Source: an uncultured Bacteroidia bacterium (lineage in GTDB: Bacteria > Bacteroidota > Bacteroidia > J057 > CALAJH01). From it: 51,710 nt of DNA. Within the stretch, counting starts at the first letter, position 1, and every line of letters begins with the position of its first letter. The DNA lies in NCBI GenBank assembly GCA_937922655.1, contig CALAJH010000069.1, forward strand, positions 1 to 51,710. The letters are read 5' to 3'. Positions 1-8,309 of this stretch are shown piece after piece. The notes below the pieces were generated by a model. The model was not told the DNA's origin. It searched no databases and saw nothing but the letters and a program-made list of their open reading frames with translations. A program made the position numbers and the translations under genes.

Positions 1-525
1 GCCGCCGCCGAAAGTGTTTTGATGGCCGCCCGCCGCAATTGCGGACGTGGAATTCGTAGAGCCGGCCAGATACACCGAGCCGTCCGAAGCCACGGCCACC
101 CCGAATGCGTAATCGTCGCCGTCGCCGCCGTAGTAGGTGGCCCACTGCCGCTGCCCCGAGGCGTTGAATTTGACCAAAAACCCGTCGTAGTCGCCGCCGC
201 CGAAGGTGTTTTGATGGCCGCCCGCCGCAATCGCGGACGAGGAAGTCGTACCGCCGGACAGATACACCGAGCCGTCCGAAGCCACGGCCACCTCCGATGC
301 GTAATCGTCGCCGGTGCCGCCGTAGTAGGTGGCCCACTGCCGTTGCCCCGAGGCGTTGAATTTGACCAAAAACGCGTCCGAATCGCCGCCGAAAGTGTTT
401 TGATGGCCGCCCGACGCAATCGCGGACGGGGAATTCGTCTCTCCGGCCAAATACACCGAGCCGTCCGAAGCCACGGCCAACGAAGAAGAGTAATCTTCGC
501 CCGTGCCGCCATAGTAGGTACCCCA
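1..525 (-). repeat. Tandem 189-192 bp SBBP-coding repeats
   Basis: Units encoding the GGHQNTFGG motif recur at offsets of 192 and 189 bp (near 10, 202 and 391), with long identical stretches between copies at the DNA level. The array continues beyond the left edge. It lies inside the surface-protein gene and keeps its frame. Confidence 0.8.
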
Positions 526-1500
526 AGCGCGGGTGGGCGGGTCGATGACCAACGTTTGGCTTTTGTCGTAGTCGGGAACGGAAAAGCTCAGCACGTTGGC
601 CGTCAAAACGGCGCGCACGTCCACCGGTCGCCGGGCGTTCGACGAACCGGCGCCCTCCAACCACGAAACCAACCGTCCTTCCTCCACCGTACCCACGCTC
701 GTGGTTACGACCAAGCCGTTTTCGGTCAATTGCAAATCGTCGGCGCCCGTGTATTCGAGTCGAATGAGTCCCGGGTCGCCGCCGGGTTTGACGACGAATT
801 CGTATTCCAAATTTCCTTCGGCGTTGGCGTAAAAGACGAGGTCGATTTGGGGATAGACGTCGAGGTAACGGACGGATTGGTAACGATGCACGCCGAGAAC
901 TTCGGGAACGCGGTTGTAATAATTTTCGTAGTCTTGGGATTTTCCGAAGGCTTGGACTTGGGCGTCGGCATTGGCGCCGACGAGGTTGACGTCGACGCGA
1001 TGGACGTCGTAAACGGACGTGCCGGCGGATTTGTCGATAGCCAAGCGCCGTTCGACGGGGTTGGTGCGATCGGCGTTTTTTTGCGCGGGACGGTTCAAAC
1101 GCCACGATTCGTAGGAAAATCCGCCTTTGCGAAGTTGTACCTTAAAGCCCGTTGCGTTGTCGAAGAGGTAGTGCAGTTGGGGGACGGGTTGGTTTTCGAG
1201 GTTCCTGAACTGGCCTTTGTTTTCGACGAAGGGGTGGGTCGTGTTTGAAGTCGGCTTGGGCTCGGGTTCGACGACGGCGCCGCTTGTTCGGTAGGCCTTG
1301 GGCATGGGTGCGGCGGGCCGGAAAACGTTTTGAGGGTCGGGCGCCGAATTCCAACGGTCAATCGTCGCTTGCGCTCTCGGGACGAGCGTCGCGTCGGCGA
1401 CGACCGTTCGATGCAAGCTTTCGGCTTCGAGCGTTGTCGCCAAGCAAATCGCGCCAACGGCGGGCGCAATCCACTTCGTTTTGTATTTAAAAATCATCAT
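1..1500 (-). CDS. SBBP-repeat surface protein, 3' end cut by the window edge
   Basis: The reverse strand is open from the double ATG at 1500/1497 to the window edge (500 codons, no stop). It starts with a short hydrophobic signal-like segment, followed by a domain of about 330 residues with the look of the DUF7948 region found before SBBP repeats (HPFVENKGQF near its start, YPQIDLVFYANAEGNLEYEF around the middle). From about residue 325 come tandem units with TYYGGTGDDYA, VAVASDGSVYLSG and GGHQNTFGG motifs, 63-64 residues each, which are typical of SBBP beta-propeller repeats. In Bacteroidota such proteins are usually secreted, often with a C-terminal T9SS signal, which would lie beyond the edge. 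The opposite strand also carries a 409-codon open frame (19-1248), an artefact of GC-rich repeats. The family assignment is good; the function is unknown. Confidence 0.8.
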   Translation of the reverse strand, partial: MMIFKYKTKWIAPAVGAICLATTLEAESLHRTVVADATLVPRAQATIDRWNSAPDPQNVFRPAAPMPKAYRTSGAVVEPEPKPTSNTTHPFVENKGQFRNLENQPVPQLHYLFDNATGFKVQLRKGGFSYESWRLNRPAQKNADRTNPVERRLAIDKSAGTSVYDVHRVDVNLVGANADAQVQAFGKSQDYENYYNRVPEVLGVHRYQSVRYLDVYPQIDLVFYANAEGNLEYEFVVKPGGDPGLIRLEYTGADDLQLTENGLVVTTSVGTVEEGRLVSWLEGAGSSNARRPVDVRAVLTANVLSFSVPDYDKSQTLVIDPPTRAWGTYYGGTGEDYSSSLAVASDGSVYLAGETNSPSAIASGGHQNTFGGDSDAFLVKFNASGQRQWATYYGGTGDDYASEVAVASDGSVYLSGGTTSSSAIAAGGHQNTFGGGDYDGFLVKFNASGQRQWATYYGGDGDDYAFGVAVASDGSVYLAGSTNSTSAIAAGGHQNTFGGG

Positions 1501-1883
1501 TTTATATAGATAAAATTTATTTTCAAGATTTTTTTTTGCCTTTACGGCTTATCGATTGCAAATATATATAAGTCTTCAAAAAAAAAAAAATCGAATTTTT
1601 TTAAAAAATTTTTTTGTTGTTCCGTTCAAGTTCAAGGGCGGGTTGAAAGACGAGCGTCCACAATGCATTGGGGTTAAACGTTGGTTGCGCGGGCAAATCG
1701 GTCGGCGGCTCGGAGCGTTAAGGACGAATCGGCCAAAAATTAAGGGCGCAATTTGTTTTCAAGAAAGCCGATTTCGGTTTTGCTTATCGTTTGATATCGT
1801 TTAACCGGGGCTAAACGTTTGGGATGCGTCGCTTGGAAAAAAATAGCGAATTTTGCGTATTCCGCGGGTTGCGGAGATGACGA
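1501..1883. other. Intergenic region between divergent genes
   Basis: This stretch of 383 bp separates the divergently read SBBP gene and the ABC-F gene. It holds long A/T homopolymer runs (about 1577-1620) and the possible minus-strand promoter at 1559-1566. I see no convincing gene or RNA in it. Confidence 0.6.
1559..1566 (-). promoter_or_regulatory. Possible -7 element (TATATTTG) for the SBBP gene
   Basis: On the minus strand TATATTTG matches the Bacteroidota -7 consensus TAnnTTTG exactly, about 58 nt upstream of the ATG at 1500. No TTTG/TTG partner is visible at the usual -33 distance; A-rich tracts lie around it. Confidence 0.3.
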
Positions 1884-3782
1884 ATGCTGACGTTACAAAA
1901 CTTATCGTTCGAGTTTGGGGGCCGGTGGCTGTATCGGGACGCGGATTGGCAAATTTCACCGGGCGACAGAATCGGCCTCATCGGGCGTAACGGCGCGGGT
2001 AAAACCACGCTTTTTCGATTGATGGTCGGCGAATACTCCCCGACCGAAGGAACGATTTCCCGTTCGTCCGACCTCAAAATCGGCTATCTCAACCAAGATT
2101 TGAAAGGCTTCGATTCCGACGAACCGATATTGAAGGTGGCGATGAAAGCTTTCGAGCGCGCCCTTGTGCTTGAAACCGAAATACAGGCGCTGCTTGAAAA
2201 AATCGAGGCCGGCGACCACGCGCCCGAACTTTTCGAGCAATTGGCCGAGAAACAAGAGGAGTTCGGCATGGCCGGGGGTTACGAAATGGAGGCCCGCGCC
2301 CACGAAATTCTCGACGGCCTTGGTTTCGACGCCGCCGCCCGAATGCGCCCCTACAACTCGTTTTCCGGCGGTTGGCGCATGCGTGTGCTTTTGGCCAAAC
2401 TTTTGCTCGAAAACCCCGACTTGCTCCTGCTCGACGAACCGACCAACCACCTCGACCTTCCGTCCATTCGTTGGCTCGAAGGTTACATCAAAACCTTTGA
2501 CGGCGCGGTCGTGGTCATTTCCCACGACCGTCATTTCATCGACCGTATTTGTACCAAAATCGTCGAGGTGGCGTCGGGGCGCATCCACCATTATACCGGC
2601 AACTATTCCAAATATTTGACGCAAAAAGAAGAGCGGCAAGCGATACAAAAGTCGGCGTACGAAAATCAACAGCGGGAAATCCAAAAAACCCAACAACTCA
2701 TCGACCGTTTCCGGGCCAAAGCCAACAAAGCCAGCCAAGCGCAAAGTTGGATGAAACAACTCGAACGCATGGAGTTGGTGGACGCGCCCGACGTCGAGGA
2801 GGCGACGATGCACATTCGTTTTCCGCCGGCGCCCAAGTCGGGTGCGGACGTGCTTGTCATCGAGAACGTTGTCAAGCGTTACGGCGAAACCACGGTGTTG
2901 GAGGGGGCGAACGCCGTCGTGCGCAGGGGGGACAAAATCGGTTTGGTGGGCGCCAACGGCGTGGGCAAGTCCACGGTTTTGAAGGTTTTGGCCGCCGCCG
3001 TGGACTTTGAGGGCAAACGCGTCGAGGGCTACAACGTGCGTTCGTCGTTTTTCGCCCAGCATCAAATCGAGGTTTTGAACCCTAGGTACACGGTCTTGGA
3101 CGAGGTCATGCACGTGGCCCACGAAAAAAACGAAACGCGCCTGCGCACGATTTTAGGGGCCTTTTTGTTTCGCGGCGACGACGTGGACAAAAAAATCGGC
3201 GTGCTTTCGGGCGGCGAGCGTTCGCGCGTGGCTCTGGCCAAAACCCTGCTTTCCGAGGCCAATCTTTTACTGCTCGACGAACCGACCAACCACCTCGACA
3301 TCCAAAGCATCAAGGCCCTCGCCCAATCGATGCAACAATACGACGGCACTTACATCGTCGTATCACACGACCGTTATTTTTTGGGCGAGGTAACGAACAG
3401 GATTTGGTACATCGAAAACCGGCAAATCAAGGAATATCCGGGGGGATATTGGGAATACGAGGAGTGGCAAAACCGTCAAAACGCTGCCAAAGCCGAGCTC
3501 AAAACGCCGGCGCCCGCCAAAACGCCCGCGCCAACGGTTTCCAAGCCCGCCCGCAACGACGGCGAACTCAAACGTCTGCAAAACCGGGTTAAAAAAATCG
3601 AATCGGAAATCGAGACGTGGGAGGGTAAAAAGGCCGAATTGGAGGAGCGATTGGCCCAAAGCGGACTGGCTCCGGCGCAATTTCAGACCTTGGCCGCCGA
3701 ACACCAATCGGCCGCCGCCAAACTCGACGAACTCATGGCCCAATGGGAGGAGGCGTCGTTGGCGTTGGAAAGCGTCGCGTAA
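1884..3782 (+). CDS. ABC-F family ATPase (Uup/EttA-like ribosome-associated)
   Basis: This soluble 632-residue protein has two fused ATP-binding cassettes and no membrane segment, the layout of ABC-F proteins that act on the ribosome. Walker A motifs are GRNGAGKTT (34-42) and GANGVGKST (about 356-364). Signature motifs are FSGGWRMRV (about 157) and LSGGERSRV (about 439). Both Walker B motifs read LLLLDEPTNHLD. The linker between cassettes is rich in charged helix-forming residues, as expected for the P-site tRNA interaction motif. The last 70 or so residues form a charged coiled coil, as in Uup. Length and architecture are normal. The ATG at 1884 opens directly on the first beta strand. The stop is 6 bp from the convergent stop of the next gene. 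Confidence 0.9.
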   Translation: MLTLQNLSFEFGGRWLYRDADWQISPGDRIGLIGRNGAGKTTLFRLMVGEYSPTEGTISRSSDLKIGYLNQDLKGFDSDEPILKVAMKAFERALVLETEIQALLEKIEAGDHAPELFEQLAEKQEEFGMAGGYEMEARAHEILDGLGFDAAARMRPYNSFSGGWRMRVLLAKLLLENPDLLLLDEPTNHLDLPSIRWLEGYIKTFDGAVVVISHDRHFIDRICTKIVEVASGRIHHYTGNYSKYLTQKEERQAIQKSAYENQQREIQKTQQLIDRFRAKANKASQAQSWMKQLERMELVDAPDVEEATMHIRFPPAPKSGADVLVIENVVKRYGETTVLEGANAVVRRGDKIGLVGANGVGKSTVLKVLAAAVDFEGKRVEGYNVRSSFFAQHQIEVLNPRYTVLDEVMHVAHEKNETRLRTILGAFLFRGDDVDKKIGVLSGGERSRVALAKTLLSEANLLLLDEPTNHLDIQSIKALAQSMQQYDGTYIVVSHDRYFLGEVTNRIWYIENRQIKEYPGGYWEYEEWQNRQNAAKAELKTPAPAKTPAPTVSKPARNDGELKRLQNRVKKIESEIETWEGKKAELEERLAQSGLAPAQFQTLAAEHQSAAAKLDELMAQWEEASLALESVA

Positions 3783-3788
3783 AATAAA

Positions 3789-5309
3789 TCAGATACGCAT
3801 GGCCACGACGATAAAGTTTTCGTGGCGTCGGCGCGTGCCGTAATGTTGGTCCAAGAAATCTTCCATGTGGTGGCGTTGAAGGTCGGTCGGCAAACCGGCG
3901 ATGCTTTCCAAAAATTCGATGAAACGCGCCATGCCCCACGCTTCGCCCTCGGGGCCGCCCAACATTTGCGGAATGCTTCGGGTGAAGAGATAGACCATGT
4001 CGCCGGGCAAGAGTTTTCGTCCCCGGGCGCGGAAATAGCGCGTCGGTTTGCCTTCGACGACCTGAATCGGCGCCTCTTCGCCCGGAATCTGCCGTATTTT
4101 TCCTTCTCTGACCAAAAACAAGGACGCATTGGCCCCCGAAAACCTTACGTGGTCGCTCGACTTGGCGATGCTTGCCACCCCGACGTTGATTTCGGGCAAG
4201 TCCTCTTCTTCGGCGAAAAAATCCACTTGAAGCAGGGGCGAAAGTTTGAAGTGCAGTTTGGCCAAGACCTGTTCGGGCAAGGTAACGACGTTGTCGTAAA
4301 ACATTTGTTTGAGCACCCCGGCGGTAAGCAGGGAATAGTAGGCGCCGATTTCGCTTTTTTCGCTCGATTCGATGAGGCCGATGAGCGTTTTGTCGAACTT
4401 TTTATTGACGAGCAGAAAATTTCCGCCGTTGGAATTGGGCATTTGGCGGATGAAAAACGAATGGGGAAAATGGGCGCGGAGGGCCTCCTCGTCGGGGAAA
4501 AGTTCGGGCGGCGAATAATGGACGTAGTGGCGGTGAATGTGGATGACCTTTTGGAGTTCGCCGTGTTCGTTTTCGATTTGTTGGATTTCGAAGTCGGTGG
4601 CGGCGGCGTCTTGGGTGGCCTCGCGAATAACGTAAACAAATCCGATGACGGCGCCTTCGGGGTCGGTAACGCCGTTGACGGTCATGTTGGCCAAAAAATC
4701 CGTTCCCGCCCGTTTGGTAACGTAGAGATTTCCCGACCATTTTCTTTCCACGGCGCGCGGGATGATTTCTTCGAGGGTTTCGGCGTCGTTGAGGTGTGAA
4801 AATATCAGCGAGGGGTCGCGCCCGACGACTTCCTCCAACACATAACCGAAAAAGCCGGTAAACGCCGGATTGACGTAAAGGATGCGGTTTTGGCCGTCGG
4901 TGAGGATGACGGCGTCGTTGAGTGATTGAAAGGCCCGGGCCTGCATGAGCAGGCGGTTTTCGTGTTCTTTGATTTGGGAAATATCGAAAACGGTGCCGAT
5001 GACGTCGGTAACGACGTCCATTGCGCGATAAGGTTCGAGGTTGCAGTGCAAATAGCGGTCTTTGAATTTGAATTGGCAGGAAACGGCTTTGCCGTCGAAG
5101 GCTTGGCGGGCCAATTCGGTCAGTAGAGGATAACCAAAAACGTCCGCCGGCCTTTTACCCTCGATGGCCTCGTTTTCCAAGCCCAAGTTTTGGCTCAACA
5201 GCCCGGCGCCGCGAACGAACACGATCTCGCCTCCCGCACGCCCCAGCTGGAAAAGCATGTGCGTACACTTCTCTATCAGCTTGTGATAGTTGATTAACGT
5301 TTGCGTCAT
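3789..5309 (-). CDS. PAS-domain protein with SpoIIE/PP2C-like domain lacking the catalytic aspartates
   Basis: A 506-residue cytoplasmic protein with two PAS-like segments (about 15-112 and 124-230; the second has NDAVILTDGQNRILYVNPAF) and a C-terminal domain aligning by pattern with SpoIIE/RsbU phosphatases (about 285-506). Such proteins usually dephosphorylate anti-sigma-factor antagonists or other partner-switching proteins. The fold landmarks SGANASLFLVREGKIRQI and LLPGDMVYLFT are kept. The metal-binding motifs are not: the usual GGDFYD is GGNFLLV (N297), the Asp before GHG is E314 in ESSEKSE, the TDG motif is TRS, and the final DD is HEN. It may be a pseudophosphatase or sensor scaffold. 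The frame stays open upstream to 5459, but the ATG at 5309 fits the start of the first PAS segment. Confidence 0.75.
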   Translation of the reverse strand: MTQTLINYHKLIEKCTHMLFQLGRAGGEIVFVRGAGLLSQNLGLENEAIEGKRPADVFGYPLLTELARQAFDGKAVSCQFKFKDRYLHCNLEPYRAMDVVTDVIGTVFDISQIKEHENRLLMQARAFQSLNDAVILTDGQNRILYVNPAFTGFFGYVLEEVVGRDPSLIFSHLNDAETLEEIIPRAVERKWSGNLYVTKRAGTDFLANMTVNGVTDPEGAVIGFVYVIREATQDAAATDFEIQQIENEHGELQKVIHIHRHYVHYSPPELFPDEEALRAHFPHSFFIRQMPNSNGGNFLLVNKKFDKTLIGLIESSEKSEIGAYYSLLTAGVLKQMFYDNVVTLPEQVLAKLHFKLSPLLQVDFFAEEEDLPEINVGVASIAKSSDHVRFSGANASLFLVREGKIRQIPGEEAPIQVVEGKPTRYFRARGRKLLPGDMVYLFTRSIPQMLGGPEGEAWGMARFIEFLESIAGLPTDLQRHHMEDFLDQHYGTRRRHENFIVVAMRI

Positions 5310-5523
5310 TTTAGCGCCAAATTTACCGCATTTTCGTCTAACAAAAAAGTGTCTGACGACGCACAAAAATCGGCGGGCGCAAACCCTCGGCTTGATGCCC
5401 GACGCGCGGCGCCGGCAAACGTTCGGAGCCGTTTTAAGCGAAAAACGGCCGCGCTCCAAAGTCCGCGCCGCATCGGTTTACGACCGCCATCGCCGCCGGA
5501 CGCAATAATTGCACGATTTTTGT

Positions 5524-5531
5524 TAATTTTA
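5524..5531 (+). promoter_or_regulatory. Possible -7 element for rseP (TAATTTTA)
   Basis: TAATTTTA deviates from TAnnTTTG only in the last base and lies 35 nt before the rseP ATG at 5567. No clear -33 element is seen at the standard spacing, so this is weak. Confidence 0.25.
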
Positions 5532-5566
5532 CGATTCCTTGGCTTCGGCCGGGAAAAACGTTGCGA

Positions 5567-6892
5567 ATGGAATCGGTATTGGGTTTTTTGAGCGTGGCGT
5601 TCAAGCTTATTTTGGGTTTGAGCGTCTTGGTGGTGGTGCACGAGTTCGGACACTTTTTGCCCGCCAAACTTTTCGGCATGAAGGTCGAAAAATTTTATTT
5701 GTTTTTTGATTGGCCACGCAAACTTTTCAGTTTCACGTGGCGCGGCACGGAGTACGGCGTGGGATTGCTTCCTCTGGGAGGGTACGTCAAAATCGCGGGC
5801 ATGATTGACGAATCGTTGGACAAAAACCTAAACGTCCGGCCCGAACCGTGGGAGTTTCGCGCCAAACCCGTTTGGCAACGATTTATCGTCATGATAGGCG
5901 GCGTGTTTATGAACGTCGTTTTGGGCGTAACGATATTTACGCTTATGCTTCATTTTTACGGCGTACAAAAATACCCGATGGATAAAATTCCCGGCGTTTA
6001 TGTGGAAAAGGGTTCGGCGGCCGAGGAGCTGGGATTTCAAACGGGGGATAAAATCATCAGTTTTCAGGGCGAACCCGTCAAATACCTCCAAGACGTGGCC
6101 AATCCCAATATTTTGCTCGAATCCTCGCCGACGGTTGTCGTCGAACGCGACGGCAAACGCGTCGAAATCGCCATCCCCAACGATTACATCAACAAGTTTG
6201 CCCAAAAAAAATCGGACGGTCTGCTCTTCGGCCCGCGTATGTGGACTTACGTCTACGTTCAGGCGGGCAGTCCCGCCCAAAAGGCCGGTCTCAAAGACGG
6301 CGACAAAATCGTGGCCGTGGATTCGGTTCCCGTCAAGTATTTCGACGAACTGCGCGAGCAAATTAAAAACCGTAAGGATAATTCCATTTTGGTAACCTAT
6401 GAGCGCAACGGAGTCCTTGCCTCCCTATCGGTGGAACTAAAAGAGGGAATGCTGGGCGTCGGTCCGATTGATACGATGTTTGTCGAACGGCAAAAATACG
6501 GTTTGGCCGAGGCCGTGGGGCCCGGCGCGGTTACGGCCTTCAAGACCGTCGGAGACAACGTCAAAGGTCTCAAAAAAATATTTTCCGGCGACGCCGACGT
6601 TTCCAAAAGTCTGCAAGGGCCGGTGAAAATCGCCAAAATGTACGACGACACGTGGCGGAAAATGGGATGGGCCGGCGTGTGGATGCTCACCGGACTGCTC
6701 AGCATGGTTCTGGCTTTGATGAACCTTTTGCCCATTCCCGCCCTCGACGGCGGCCATATTTTGTTTTTGATGATAGAAGCCGTCACCCGACGAAAACCCT
6801 CGGAAAAAATCCTCATGATTGCCCAACAAGCGGGCATGGTTATCATTTTGTCCTTGATGGTTTTCGTGCTTTACAACGACATCTTCAACTAA
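5567..6892 (+). CDS. rseP: RIP metalloprotease RseP (site-2 protease)
   Basis: A 441-residue membrane-embedded zinc protease that cuts transmembrane substrates such as anti-sigma factors during envelope stress. The first membrane helix carries the zinc motif HEFGH (25-29). The C-terminal helix carries LLPIPALDGGH (about 388-398), which supplies the third zinc ligand. Between them lie two PDZ-like segments; GVYVEKGSAAEELGFQTGDKI and the AGSPAQKAGLKDGDKI stretch are the ligand-binding loops. HEFGHFLPAKLFG and LFFDWPRKLFSF resemble other Bacteroidota RseP proteins. Length is typical. A TTG in frame at 5561 is possible, but the ATG at 5567 is preferred. It is read divergently from the PAS/SpoIIE-like gene. 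Confidence 0.93.
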   Translation: MESVLGFLSVAFKLILGLSVLVVVHEFGHFLPAKLFGMKVEKFYLFFDWPRKLFSFTWRGTEYGVGLLPLGGYVKIAGMIDESLDKNLNVRPEPWEFRAKPVWQRFIVMIGGVFMNVVLGVTIFTLMLHFYGVQKYPMDKIPGVYVEKGSAAEELGFQTGDKIISFQGEPVKYLQDVANPNILLESSPTVVVERDGKRVEIAIPNDYINKFAQKKSDGLLFGPRMWTYVYVQAGSPAQKAGLKDGDKIVAVDSVPVKYFDELREQIKNRKDNSILVTYERNGVLASLSVELKEGMLGVGPIDTMFVERQKYGLAEAVGPGAVTAFKTVGDNVKGLKKIFSGDADVSKSLQGPVKIAKMYDDTWRKMGWAGVWMLTGLLSMVLALMNLLPIPALDGGHILFLMIEAVTRRKPSEKILMIAQQAGMVIILSLMVFVLYNDIFN

Positions 6893-6941
6893 TTCGTGCA
6901 AGTCCGTAACGGCACGCGTACATCTTTGTGACGCAAAAACG

Positions 6942-7328
6942 CTAAACGGACAATTTGAGGGTCGCCGTTTTTTGGATGGTCGCCAAGAGTTCGGACGGAC
7001 TAATCGGCTTGGCCAAAGCGTAATCGAAGTCGGACGTGTTTTTTTCGCCGATGGATTGTCCGCTGAGCAGAATTATCCGTAGGCCGCGTAGTCGGTCGTT
7101 TTGGCGGATAAGCGCGGCGGTTTCAAAACCGTCGAGAACGGGCATGTCTCCGTCCAAAACGACAAGGTCGAATGGGGCGGCCTCCAACCTTTCGATGACC
7201 TTTCGCCCGTCGCCCACCGTTTCAATGACGAAACCCGACTTTTCCAACACTTTTTTAAGTAAAAGTTGGGAAATCGGATCGTCGTCGGCGAGCAGGATTC
7301 TATATTCGGTTTTATTGTCGGCGTTCAT
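6942..7328 (-). CDS. Single-domain response regulator (CheY-like receiver)
   Basis: A 128-residue stand-alone receiver domain. The acidic pocket is ADDD (about 14-17), the phosphoacceptor is D59 in VVLDGDMPVLDG, the conserved Thr/Ser is in ILLSGQS, and the lysine is in ALAKPISP (about 106). There is no output domain, so it probably passes a phosphate or binds a partner, as in hybrid kinase phosphorelays. No histidine kinase is next to it. The open frame extends upstream to 7415, but the ATG at 7328 gives a normal receiver start. It is convergent with rseP. Confidence 0.88.
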   Translation of the reverse strand: MNADNKTEYRILLADDDPISQLLLKKVLEKSGFVIETVGDGRKVIERLEAAPFDLVVLDGDMPVLDGFETAALIRQNDRLRGLRIILLSGQSIGEKNTSDFDYALAKPISPSELLATIQKTATLKLSV

Positions 7329-7570
7329 TTGCCCGGCATTAAATGCAAATATAACAAAATAAACGATGCAAGGGTTTTGTGAATACAACGACGACTTGGG
7401 CCGTCCGCTTTTCAACCTTGGTTCAAAAACCGCCCGCCAAAATCGGTGTCTTTTTCAAAAGCTCGGGTAAAACAAAACGGGGAACGGATAAAAAAGGGTA
7501 TACATGAGGCGCCCGCGGGGGGATTGACCGAACGAAAGAAGGCCGGTGGCGTTTGCCGCAAGTTTGAAAG

Positions 7571-8209
7571 TTACAAGGCGGTGGAGGAGCCGATTCTTGT
7601 GGCGCCGGCTTGGAGAAATTTTTCGGCGGTTTGCCGGTCGCGGATGCCGCCCGAGGCTTTGATTTTCAAGCGCGTGCCTTGGGTGTGCTTGCGTAAAAGT
7701 TCGACCTTTTCCAATTCGGCGCCGACGACTTTGCCCTCGCGCAAATAAAAGCCCGTGGACGTTTTGAGAAACGTAAGCAGGGGACCGACCTCTTTGACGA
7801 TAAAGGGCAAGAGTTTGTCGAGTTCTTTGACGGAAAAGGCGCCGGTTTCGAGGATGGCTTTGAGTGGTTTGCCGAGTTGGGCGAGGTAGCGGGCTTCGCG
7901 CCGAAGGAGTTTACGGGCTTCGGGGTCGTCGAGGCTGTCGCGCATGGCCCCCAACTGAACGACGTAATCGATTTCATCGGCGTCTATTTGCGCCTGACGC
8001 AGCTTGACGTCGGGTTCGTCGGCGCCGGACGGAAACCCCGCCACCCCGACGATTTTTACCCCCGTACCCCGCAGAACCTCGCGGGCAAGAAGAACACGGC
8101 TTGGAAATAAACAAACGGCGTAATATTTTTTTTCCGCCGCCGTTGCGCAATGACGTACGACGTCGTTTCTGGAAGCATCGGGACGCAGCAAAGTGTAGTC
8201 TATTTCCAT
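7571..8209 (-). CDS. deoC: Deoxyribose-phosphate aldolase
   Basis: DeoC splits 2-deoxy-D-ribose 5-phosphate into acetaldehyde and glyceraldehyde 3-phosphate during deoxynucleoside breakdown. At 212 residues the protein is slightly shorter than most DeoC enzymes, but the catalytic set is present: Schiff-base lysine K149 in FLKTSTGF, the second lysine K184 in KIKASGGIR, and D81 in ADEIDYVV. IVGVAGFPSG and GATRIGSS are family landmarks. The usual DHTLL start is DYTLL. No other deo genes are adjacent; it is divergent from the ABC exporter gene. Confidence 0.9.
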   Translation of the reverse strand: MEIDYTLLRPDASRNDVVRHCATAAEKKYYAVCLFPSRVLLAREVLRGTGVKIVGVAGFPSGADEPDVKLRQAQIDADEIDYVVQLGAMRDSLDDPEARKLLRREARYLAQLGKPLKAILETGAFSVKELDKLLPFIVKEVGPLLTFLKTSTGFYLREGKVVGAELEKVELLRKHTQGTRLKIKASGGIRDRQTAEKFLQAGATRIGSSTAL

Positions 8210-8309
8210 GCCGCAATATTACGAAAAACGCAATCGTCAAAAGATGTTCGGCAAGTCGAAAAAAATCGTTTTCTTTGCATGACGATTTCCGTTGTCGTTG
8301 TCCAAACCG

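Noticed and set aside
19-1248. Plus-strand 409-codon open frame opposite the SBBP protein
   Set aside because: It mirrors the GC-rich repeats of the minus-strand gene, has Arg/Val-rich low-complexity sequence and no domain; the reverse strand has a signal peptide and recognisable repeats.
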